From: Saturnia japonica
Lineage: Eukaryota > Arthropoda > Insecta > Lepidoptera > Saturniidae
Direction: 5' to 3'
Assembly: GCA_033032175.1 (NCBI GenBank)
Contig: CM065325.1
Coordinates: 14,784,930-14,848,929, forward strand
DNA: 64,000 nucleotides
Shown here: positions 1 to 11,200 of the stretch, piece after piece
Numbering within the stretch: position 1 is the stretch's first letter
Layout: every line of letters begins with the position of its first letter
Notes under the pieces: model-generated
What the model was told of the DNA's origin: nothing
The model's input: only the letters and a program-made list of their open reading frames with translations
Database searches by the model: none
Translations under genes and position numbers: made by a program

Positions 1-92
1 AGGATTCGAGAGGCCAACGTCGTGAAGCGCCTCTGGTAGTATCGCTCCAAAGCTGTCCCATAGATACTTCACCACTTCCGAGTCCAAGGATT
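1..92 (-). CDS. Duplicate copy of DPY30 exon 7 (partial, runs off window)
   Basis: Positions 1-92 match 3114-3205 with one visible change, giving LSNP in place of LSKP. The splice acceptor (AATCTTCAG) and reading frame are intact. It lies about 2 kb downstream of the gene's stop codon, inside the left unit of a tandem duplication. It could be an alternative 3' exon cassette or part of a truncated paralogue; which one depends on sequence left of the window. Confidence 0.6.
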
Positions 93-705
93 CTGAAGAT
101 TTACAATAATAATAATAGATACCGTTCTACAAATGTCCAACGACAGAGTAAAAGCCAGGCTAAGAGGTTGTGGTGAATTCAAACGGGAAGAATCACCTAA
201 CCACACCATTGTCGTTATGAAAGGCGAATTAACCCAGCACGGAGATTGTAACAAGCCTAAGTTTTGTATGACATAAAATAAAATGTGCCTTAAAGGTCGC
301 TCCTCCAGGAGCTCTACACATTTTATTTTTCTGCTTTAGGCACGGTATCTTCCAGCAGCGCGAGGTTTGTAGAATTCTCAACTTCTCTCATAATTCTAAA
401 CTCTAAACCAGTTCTGATTTCTGATCGCTGTCTCCTCGTTTCGTTGTTTAGCATGGCTAGGGATAAATATATCGATATGATATATATCGATGTTCTAAAA
501 TAAAGGTAATAAAATAAGGTAAAAAATATCTATCGAAAAGAGATCATCAATGTATGAATATTTCAATGTTTCATAAAGTTTAATGCGAGCAAAGACTAGC
601 CTGTGTCTTTACTGTAGGTACTAGGTATAAAGAAAAATCAGCAATAGACAGTTTCGAGAAATTTGATAATTTGAATTAATATTAAGAAATTATAACAGCA
701 GTCAT

Positions 706-1439
706 AGATTAATGATTGGTCTTTGCTGCGCTTCAACTATAATCGTACAAGTTCGTGCGCGACCGTCCTATCTTTCCGACAGACGTTGGCGGGGACGAGG
801 TATTAAAGACGACAACGGGGGCGAGTAATGTAGCGGGGAAGGGAAGTGCGCGCAATTGCGTGACGTAAACTTTAAGCAGTGAATTACATTTTTAATAATA
901 AAACTGTACATACCCTTCTTACTACCTCATAATCACGTTTGAAACTAGAAATAAAACCAAAGTAGAAATAATTTAAATTAAAACTTACAAAATTTCTAGT
1001 AGATAATATATTTTGGTGAAAAGAAAATAATGACATTTTAATATAGTAGGTAGTTTAAATAAGTAAGTAGTTAATCCAAGAAATACAATCAGAGGGCAGC
1101 CCTAGTAAGCATTTATCTACCGCGGCTTAGGCTTTTTCTTTAGCGGCTTTAAGATAATTATTTCAAGAACACTGCCTAGACGTCTCTCACATGGGACGGT
1201 CGCGCACGAACTTGCTCGACTATAGATACCGTGCTACCTACAAACAATAGCTCCTAGAATACGGCACCTTAATATCGTAGTGTTTAGTGACATTCGAAAT
1301 AAAGCTTGTCAACGTATTGTCGGTATGACACTGACTCGAGTACGCCGATCCGGCGTAGTTTTTATTGCCGCTTTTTTATAGTATGCCGAGCGATGGTATC
1401 TAGTTGAAGCGGCGCGGAAATCAATCATTAATCTATTCT
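706..1439. mobile_element. TIR element in duplicated block, copy 1 (MULE-like?)
   Basis: The left end reads AGATTAATGATTGGTC then GCGCTTCAACTA. The right end reads, in reverse complement, TAGATTAATGATTGATT then CCGCTTCAACTA. A second inverted pair lies inside: TTCGTGCGCGACCGTCC at about 753-769 and its complement at about 1195-1211. The flanks AGCAGTCAT (697-705) and AGCTGTCGT (1440-1448) look like a degraded 9-bp target duplication. No transposase is visible, so it is a non-autonomous element. Confidence 0.5.
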
Positions 1440-1507
1440 AGCTGTCGTACTCCTTTTAGCTCACTAAGTTCAGAAAAAATGGATAAAAACTTGTAGAGTC
1501 AAGTAAC

Positions 1508-2067
1508 TAGAGTTGTGTCCCCTCGCGAGCGAAAGATTAGAAGATATATAATCCCCGACAAAAGAACGAGTATATCAGTAGCTCACTTGTTTGTAAAGTA
1601 TATCTTTAGCTCTTTAGCTCTCAGTAATAATGTTCGCTCGGATATAATCAGAGCGATTCAGATCAGTTGAATAAAAAGATACACCACATTCTTACTTAAG
1701 AAAGAGATAGGTAGCTAATTCGATCCAACAAGCCGAGAGCGGAAAGGCGATCGGGTACTAATGATTATAAGAAAACTTATGTTACACCTTGATAATAAAG
1801 CACAATATTGGTTACGTAATTACCGTGTCAAGTATTTATGTAGTTTGAAGTGTTTTTATTTTTAAGGGTTTTTGTTTCAGTATTTCTAATTTTGAATTTA
1901 TTTGTACAGTATAAAGAACAATTACATTCTGTGAGCATTTTAATTATGTATAAAAATCCTTCTGAAATTTACTATTTTTTACTGAACGCTATAATAATTA
2001 AGATAGGTTTTGCTATCAGTATAAAACGTTAAAGAATGTTGTATCAAAAATAATTGAAAATTATTTA
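1508..2067. other. Region between duplication junction and DPY30 gene stop
   Basis: AT-rich, no gene seen on either strand. It holds the presumed 3' UTR of the DPY30 gene (leftward from 2068) and the junction at 1507/1508 where the right duplication unit should begin. Confidence 0.4.
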
Positions 2068-2217
2068 TCAATCATTGTACAAGTGGAAAATATTTATAAA
2101 GTCTCGTTGCGCGTTTTCTGCTTGATATATAGTTTGGTTTTGGAGATTATCAGACTCCTCCGGTTTACGACGTTTCACCTGCTTCGCTTTCCAAGCTATA
2201 CTGGCAGCAACCGCTTT
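2068..2217 (-). CDS. Exon 9, terminal, of the DPY30 coiled-coil gene
   Basis: The acceptor is TACTACTTTCAG, followed by 49 codons (KAVAASIAWKAKQVKRRKPE ... FHLYND) and TGA at 2068-2070. The basic amphipathic start follows the DPY30 helix region. A plausible 3' UTR runs left from here. Confidence 0.7.
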   Translation of the reverse strand, partial: KAVAASIAWKAKQVKRRKPEESDNLQNQTIYQAENAQRDFINIFHLYND

Positions 2218-5200
2218 CTGAAAGTAGTAACAAGACTTCAGTTGCTAAAAAGAAATACTTACTACTTTTTTGTTACTAAATTTTGTACTAATGCCGACAT
2301 ACCTACACTTATTCTATAGCCTGGCATACACGCTGCGGTCTAGGTGTAAGGTTACCATGTGCAGGTGTGCGTTTTGTTTATCGGCAAGTGTCAAATTTTT
2401 ATTCCCGAAGTAACACATTTCAAAACTGTACATAACTTCTTAAATTTTCCTCATTATATATCTAAGCCGTTGATATATAATCGATTATTATAAGGTTGAA
2501 TATTCTTGACACTGGTAAATATTTTTGCTACGTGAATCAAAAAATACTAACCTCGTGCCGCATTTTGTAAATATTCGCTTTGTATACTTCAGCTTCTACG
2601 GATTTCTCGCGCAGTCCTTTTGTTGTTATTTTATACCTAAAACATTAATTGAATGTATCTATATATAATACTGGTACTTTAAAGGAGCTTTATGTGAAGC
2701 TGCCGTAAACCGGAAGACATGAAAGGCGCTTGACTACAAATTTCCGTAATAGGTCTATATCAAGGCGAGCATAAGAAATTACTCTACCAATATACCATAG
2801 CCGCATGGCGATAGTTTCCTTTACCAAAAGCTCAGACTTGTACTATTATGTCTTACACTCCATTTGAGTTTTTTTTTTATTAAGGTTGTAGAAAATAATC
2901 AAACATTTAGTTCAGAGTAACTAGTCAAAATGGATACAACAAATAAAATAATGCAAGTATCAAGATTTTTTATTCCCGTATGCAATCGGGTTCCAAGTCA
3001 ATTTTTTTTGTGATACATTTTACTGGCCACACTTTAGTAATAATAAAATTTACATATTTTTTAACATACTTGTGATAAAGGAGTTTATGTGCGAGATAAT
3101 GTATGGGGTTGACAGGTTTCGAGAGGCCAACGTCGTGAAGCGCCTCTGGTAGTATCGCTCCAAAGCTGTCCCATAGATACTTCACCACTTCCGAGTCCAA
3201 GGATTCTGAAGATTTACAATAATAATAATAGATACCGTTTTACAAATATCCAACGACAGAGTAAAAGCCAGGCTAAGAGGTTGTGGTGAATTCAAACGGG
3301 AAGAATCACCTAACCACACCATTGTCGCTATGAAAGGCGGATTAACCCAGCGCGGAGATTGTAACAAGCCTATGTTTTATATGACATAAAATAAAGTGTG
3401 CCATAAAGGTCGCTCCTCCAAGAGCTCTACACATTTTATTTTTCTGCTTTAGGCACGGTATCTTCCAGCAGCGCGAGGTTTGTAGAATTCTCAACTTCTG
3501 TCATAATTCTAAACTCTAATCCAGTTTTGATCGCTGTCTTCTCGTTTCGTTGTTTAGCATGGCTAGGGATAAAAATATCGCTATGATATATATCGATGTT
3601 CTAAAATAAAGGTAATAAAATAAGGTAAAAAATATCTATCGAAAAGAGATCATCAATGTATGGATATTTCAATGTTTCATAAAAAGTTTAATGCGAGCAA
3701 AGACTAGCCTGTGTCTTTACCGTAGGTACTAGGTATAAAGAAAAATCAGCAAAAGACAGTTTCGAGAAATTTGATAATTTGAATTAATATTAAGAAATTA
3801 TAACAGCAGTCATATATTAATGATTGGTCTTTGCTGCGCTTCAACTATAGTCGTACAAGATCGTGCGCGACCGTCCTATCTTTCCGACAGACGTTGGCAG
3901 GTACGAGGTATTAAAGACGACAACGGGGGCGAGTAATGTAGCGGGGAAGGGAAGTGCGTGCAAATGTGTGACGTAAACTTTAAGCAGAGAATTACATTTT
4001 TAATAATAAAATTGTACATACCCTTCTTACTACCCCATAATCACGTTTGAAAATAGAAATAAAACTAAAGTAGAAATAATTTAAATTAAAACTTACTAAA
4101 TTTCTAGTAGATAATATATTTTGGTGAAAAGAAAATAATGACATTTTAATATAGTAGGTAGTTTAAATAAGTAAGTAGTTAATCCAAGAAATACAATCAG
4201 AGGGCAGCCCTAGTAAGCGTTTATCTACCGCGGCTTAGGCTTTTTCTTTAGCGGCTTTAGGTAATTATTTCAAGAACACTGCCTAGACGTCTCTCACATG
4301 GGACGGTCGCGTACGAACTTGCTCGACTATAGATACCGCGCTACCTACAAACAATAGATCCTAGAATACGGCACCTTAATATCGTAGTGTTTAGTGACCA
4401 TTCGAAATGAAGCTTGTCAACGTATTGTCGGTATGACACTGACTCGAGTACGCCGGTCCGGCGTAGTTTTGATTGCCGCTTTTTTATAGTACGCCGAGCG
4501 ATGGTATCTAGTTGAAGCGGCGCGGAAATCAATCATTAATCTATGATAGCAGTCGTACTTCTTTTAGCTCACTAAGTTCAGAAAAAATGGATAAAAACTT
4601 GTAGAGTCAAGTAACTTTAATTGTGATTGACAACCACAGAACATTTATACTCCTTGATAACTGACAAAAGAAAAGATTTTAATTATTTTTGGAGTTTTTG
4701 GCGGGATCTTGAAATGACATGTCGTGGATTTTATTTTTAATTCAATAACTTAGGTTTTTGACCCTATATTATGTAATATTGGTGGTGTTTTGCGTGATAT
4801 AATTTGGTTTTTGTGCAGTGAAGTGGATTATAAATATAAGCTGAAAGCATTCATTCTGAGATCCCACAAAATCTTCCAAGAAAGTTCTAACATGGGAGCC
4901 ACCATCTTGTTAGGATACTAAATCGTCATAACACATGACACTATAATTCACTCGATAATGGCAGTAATGGTCTTCATTAAAGAGGACCGGTTGCCAAGTT
5001 AGGAAGAAGAAGAATTTTTTTTTTCAATCATTCACATTCTCTGACACAGTTGTTCATTTATTATTGTGTCTATAACAATCTTTAACGAATTAACTGAATA
5101 GTACCTAGTGCCATCTATTGCAAACCCTTTCGTAACTATTAGCTAAACAAAACTAGATATCTACGACGAAGTTGTGTGTCCCAAAACATCGTTCAATTAG

Positions 5201-8200
5201 TTACATCTGGAAAATCAATATTTTTCTATTTAAAAAATCGATGATTCGTTTGCATCCGTAGGCATGACTTATCACGTGCTTTTATGTCTCGGGTATCTGA
5301 TGTATTATTTGACACATTATTTAAAAGAAATTACCTACTTTTGATATCCACGTGTTCAGTAGTCGGTAGCATTTCCACGATGTTCGGATCCTTGATGTCC
5401 AGTTTGCACGATTCATTCTTTATATCAGAGTGGCCGCAGTCTTTTGTCACCTTGTTAAGTAGAAGATCCTCGCCGAGTTTATATTCGCTTGTACACGGAG
5501 CACACTGGTAGGTCTTCTGGCTATTATCCTTGGTGTATCGACCTCTTTCGTCGAAATAGTACTTTTCATTATCTGTAACCTTAAATTAAAAAAGTTTTTT
5601 ACACTACAATTAATAAACATAAAACATCAGGATAATAAAAAAAACGGTATCCACCGAGAAATCAGTAATCCATCACCAGTTGTCACTGTTATGTCGGCTT
5701 GCAAACCTCAGCGGCTTAATATACACTGACTGATATGACTCCGAAACGCTACAATCTAAAAGAAAGTCACTTTGATGGGTTTAACACCCTGGAGCCATGA
5801 GTATGGTGGTTGCGACTGAGTCGGGTACAGGCACCTTACGAACCCGTTTTGAGGCGCTTGCCTACTGCCTTCGGAATCGAGATCTGACAGTGCAGATTAT
5901 CTATAGTTTTCTCCCTCTATGTAACTTCTGTCAGTGGGTCGCACCATCTTGGTTTCTTTGAGAGGTTACGCGTTTGACTAGCTCGATATAATTTGTTCAT
6001 TACCTAATTCATTATTATCAGTCGATTAAATACGCGTGCATTTGGACCACAGGACGAGATATTGCCTATTGCAGCCACTAGTCTTGAAGGGCAATGTACC
6101 GGTTTGAGTTGCGCGTACGCCGCGCCTTGATAACTTTGATAAAACCTGTTGTAATTACTGTTTCTGTTTTTAACTGTGTTTGGACCACGGGATGAGAGAT
6201 TCCCTTATTGCGACCATTTGTTGTATTGTGATATTGTTTAAACTTGTAATCTCGCCACGAGAAGAGATGAGACGACCAGACCGACTGATGACTCGACATT
6301 TCCTTACTATCCATTTGACTATTACTTACCAGTGTGTAGCTTCTCTCGTCAGCATCAGTGTAGAGAGTGGTGAGGATATTTGTATTATTATAACTTGTAA
6401 TAATTTGTAGTATAAATCTTTGTAAATTTACCAGACCTGCGAAACGCAGGCTATTGTTTTGTCACCCTTCACCACATCGAAAGTTCAGATGTTAAGTCTT
6501 TCACTGCGCCTAAATGTTTATCCCCGAGCCCTTAGTGGAGGACAGAATACGCCACTATGGTGGGTGACTTATGGAAAGTATCCAGACTAGTCCCCCCCCC
6601 CCAAAAAAAAAAACATGTGTGCAGTTTCCACGCGGTAAAAGTAAAACCTTATTTATATAATAGCTCGAGACAGAGTGTCGCTAATAGTAACACTGCACAA
6701 TACAAACACAAATGTGACCACCGAGAGATCTACTATTCGTGGTTGCCGCTATCATATCACATCACCTACAAAAACTTTAAAATATATTTTAAAAATCTTA
6801 AACTAGCAGGACTCGAACTGTACCTACATACAACGGTACGAATAAGTCTGTTCGCCTCAAACCGCTAGGCCAATTCGATAACAATAATAATTATTATGAA
6901 AATCAGGACTTGCATTAACCGTGTATAATGTATTCTATCTCATTTTTTCGAAGGTTAAATCTTATAGATGTATGTATAATGCGTCTTTTTAGTGTTGCTT
7001 TTTCGTTTCATCGCGTTTCAAAGCACAATGGTACTAAAACAGATCTTCACTTCAAAAAGAGAAAGAAGAAGGTAGAAGATATATTATATGTATAGAATAG
7101 GTCTATTTCTGTTTTGTCTTAATAGTTATTTCTTTTTAACACCTGGTGGGTACTTTACCACGTGACAGAAATAGCTTTGTTTACGTTACCTACGGGAAGA
7201 GAAATTAAATAAATACATTTGTAGTATAGTATAATTTACAATGTTTTCGAGTAAACGGGATTCTATTTAAGTACAGGTAGCTTTCACCAGTTTATCTAGA
7301 AATCCTATAACTATTATAAAAAGCGAAAAATGTAGTTTATGCTTGAGACATAAAGAAATGAAGATATTATAAAAAGTTTATTACATCTTTGAGTTTTCCT
7401 TCACAGTCCATGTGATACGTTTCCATGGCGTAGTTGGTCACGTAGACTTGATGGTTAAACTCATCCACGTAGTAGGGACCAACTTTGTCGACGTAATATA
7501 TACGATCGATGCCTGTAACAAAAAAAAGATGTGTGCAGCAGATCACACGTGGTAGAAGCGAAACCGCCAGAAAATAAAAACATCATTTAAATATCTTTTT
7601 AATGATCCTAAATCAACGGGACTCCAACTATGGAGCACTCATACTGTACATACAACAGTGCATACAACTCAGGTCGTCACACTGCTAGGCCAATTCGACG
7701 ACGATCATAGTCGTGCAAATTAAGATTTGCATTAACCGTGTATAATGTATTTCTATCACCCGACATTGGTAAAATTGCCTACATAGGCAGAAAGCAAAAA
7801 AAAAATTCGATCTCATTTTCCCGCAGGCTAAATAAGGCTAAAATAAAATATATGTTTGTCTCTTTTTAGTGTCGCGTTTTCGTTTCATTCAGTTTCAAAT
7901 CACAAGGGTGTTGAAAAAGTCTTCACTTCAAAAATGTTAGGTACCTATTTTTTGACGAAACAAAACAAAATTAATCCAACTTTATTTTTATCCTCGTATG
8001 CTAAATAATACTCTACGATTATAAAAGGGTGAGTTGCAAAAATACACTGAGAGTTTTATAAAAACTTTACCTTTACAAGCTATAAAAGTACGCAACGCTA
8101 TAGCTATATCGACGATCTTCGTTTTCAAATATTCTTTCCTTTCAGAGTAATTTTGACCAATGTTCTCCCAACATTTACGTTTTGTTCCAGGAAGTTCTAT

Positions 8201-11200
8201 GGTTCTTGAAATGGAAACAATGTTTAAGTGAGATCAAGTACTACAATATATATTGTGGATTAAATGAAGTCGATTATAAATAATAACTAAGAAATAGGAA
8301 TTGGTATTTTAAATTGCCAAAAAAACTTCTTGGATAGTTTTAACAAGGGTGTCGGCCATCTTGTTAGATGTAAGTTTTAAGTTTTTAGCAGGATCTTTAA
8401 CTGTAATCACGTAGTGGTTTTTGTTGTACTTCATAAATTTGTGTTGTTTGACCCTTTATTGTGTAATAAAGCTGGATTATTGTGCACAACTGAAGTAGAT
8501 AGTAAATAATAACATACCCATGATTAATATACTGATGAAAGCCGCAAAAGCTCCCTAGAAAATTCTAAACAAGGGAGCCATGATCTAGAACTCTGAAGAT
8601 TTGAAAAATATGCTATCCACTTGACTATGGCATAATGGTTTATATGCACACTTACCATTTAAGAAAAAAAAAATGCAGGTGACATTGTCCGAATTTTGAA
8701 TGAACAGAGTTGCCATTAAATAAATAAAAAGAATAAAATTGTCCTCTGACCTCATGGTCTTGTACTGCTGTTCCAGTTTAATCACGTTCTCCTGATCCGC
8801 CTTCAGCTTGGCGAGAGTGTCCGCGATTTTGTAGAAATCCTTAAGACGTCCATTGAAATACGTGACCTCATCTTCCAAACGTTGAATGTGGTCGTTTCTT
8901 TCATGATTCTCTATTTTATCGCGTATTATTTCCATACCACGTAGAACCTTTACGAGGATATAAATACATTAGGTGTTGGCGGAGGCCTTTGCCCATTGGC
9001 ACACCGAAGTTAGAGAATTAATATAAAGGTTCCAAAATTTTAAAACATTATAATGACATCTAGCGTTAAAATTACGAACTATATAACCAAGCAAAAAGCA
9101 TTGTATTTGCAGATGGCACTCTTACAGCATTTTAAAAATAACATCGCGTGTACCTGTCTTCATCACAATGAAAGTAGAAGTTTAGCTAGCAAATTCTAGT
9201 AAAGACTTTTGTTACAATGTGCAAAATTCACTCATCATTTTAAATAATGAGCTAAAAATATAACAAAAAGAAAACACTAAGGACGTTATTATATTACGTC
9301 AGTATTTAAGAAATAACACTTTTTTCTTCTTCTTTTTCCTACTTTCGTAACTCATCTCTATTTTCACTGCCATTATCGTGTTACAAAATTTAGTGTTTTA
9401 ACAAAATGGTGGCCCTCTAGCCTCTGACCTTCCCAATGAGTTTCTTTAGGACATCTCAGAATTTATGGTCCAATTTGTTATTTCCAATCCACTTACCTTG
9501 TTCACAAAAACCAAACTATATTTTGGAAAATGTCACTAATACTTATTACACGACATTATCTGAGCCCCACAGATGTTGTCCCGCCCTATTCAGTCATCAA
9601 TAATTCGACCTAAGTTAATTCCTATTGGATTCAGTTATACTATAAAAACCTTCCATATCAAAAAACAATTGAATCTACCAACGGTCACAATGATCTACAT
9701 TGGTGTAGCTAGTGAATTTTCCTTGGGTTGGCAGCCAGCCAGTTGATCATCCACTATAAAACAATTTTTTTTTCTGTCGATTTTCTTAGAGTTTTGTAGG
9801 GTAAATAATGGCCACCCTACCTGCCCTCCGTCTTAACTGCGCCCTATGGGATCGGTCAAACGGTGTTGGAATTCATCAATCGCGTATATGATTCAATCAA
9901 CTATTTTACCCACACTTTGCTGTCTCAAACATAATATTATGTATTACCTATAAATAATATGTACTTATTGATAAAAGTAATACACAGAAGGTGTATCTAA
10001 GATTATTAGGCACAACGGGGAACTTGATTATGTTCTCAAAAATCATTTATTTCTATGAAATTTCATGGTAACCCAGGACACAAAATACCATATAAAATAT
10101 TCCTTTCCGAAGGTCACATTAACTTGTGACCTAAGACTAACAAATTAAAGGGGTTTTCGCAAAAAGTAGTTATCGTCTTGTTTGCCTTCACTCCCACTGG
10201 CGCAACCTATGGTGCTTGTTATAGGGTCTTTGATTAGAATAACCGAAAAGTGAAATTAAACTTTTTCGAAAAAAAAAAAAAAAACTTTACCTTACATCTC
10301 CAAAGTGTGGGTTTGGTGGGTGGGTAGTTGTTTGATCCATATACCAATGTCATATTATGTTATAGATAAGTCCAAGTCACGCAAAATGAATAAGAATTAA
10401 AAAATACTACACGACACTAAGATCGCACCAAAATTTCTTCGTTTTTATTTTCTTGCAGGTCAGCCCTTCGGTTTGAAATCTGCCGCCGCATCGAAAAGTA
10501 GCCCTCTAGATTGTCTGGCTGTACTATTGGATTTTCGTATCTGTATAAAGTACAAAATAATTCCAAAAGCTGTAACGGGATAAGATATCTTACTTCATTA
10601 TTCTCGATGGAACTTTTCCGATACCGTCTGCTTATCTCCAACTGCTCTTTATTCTTATCGTATAGCTGTTGAAGCAGTTCGTTAATCGACTTTTCTTTAT
10701 CTTCTCTAACTTCGTGGAGGTTGTTGCGTAGACGCAATGCGATCTCTTCGATACTCGTGCGGATTTCATTGAGCTATGGAACAAACGTGTTGGTGTTATT
10801 TATACAGAAATAATGGATATTTACCTTGTAACATTGGTGTAACCAAGTACCGGCAGGGGAGCAGCTGCTTCCACTAGCATTATGTTTGTAAGCGTATGAT
10901 GACCATGCGAAAGCCAAATGGTCTAAGATCATGTCCAGAAGGAGCGATTTCGCTGCGAATCATTCGTACGAGCGTCGACGAGGTACTTGAGCTTTTTATA
11001 TCGCGTACACAAATATCGCACGAGTATAAGCTTCGCGTGTAAATTGCTTGCAGTACACCAGACCCTCGACTCGCACGCATAACGCGTACGTTATGCGCTA
11101 GCCAAGGTACTAGAGTCTCCTTGGTTGCGTCCAGTTCACACGCAAACTTACAGCGAGAGCACGTATTTAGAAAAATTTTGGTACAGAAATATTTATAGAT

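Larger units (their letters stand above)
1..1507. repeat. Left copy of a large tandem segmental duplication
   Basis: Bases 1-1507 align almost without gaps to 3114-4616 (offset 3113), with scattered substitutions and a few short indels. The block includes DPY30 exon 7, about 1.4 kb of intron 6 and an embedded inverted-repeat element. Similarity stops at 1508/4617. The layout suggests a unit of about 3.1 kb whose left copy extends beyond the window. Confidence 0.85.

Noticed and set aside
2970..3200. 76-codon minus-strand frame read as one ORF through exon 7
   Set aside because: It has no ATG, and its second half (YVKKYVNFII...) lies past a strong donor at 3069. Splicing to exon 8 in phase is better supported.
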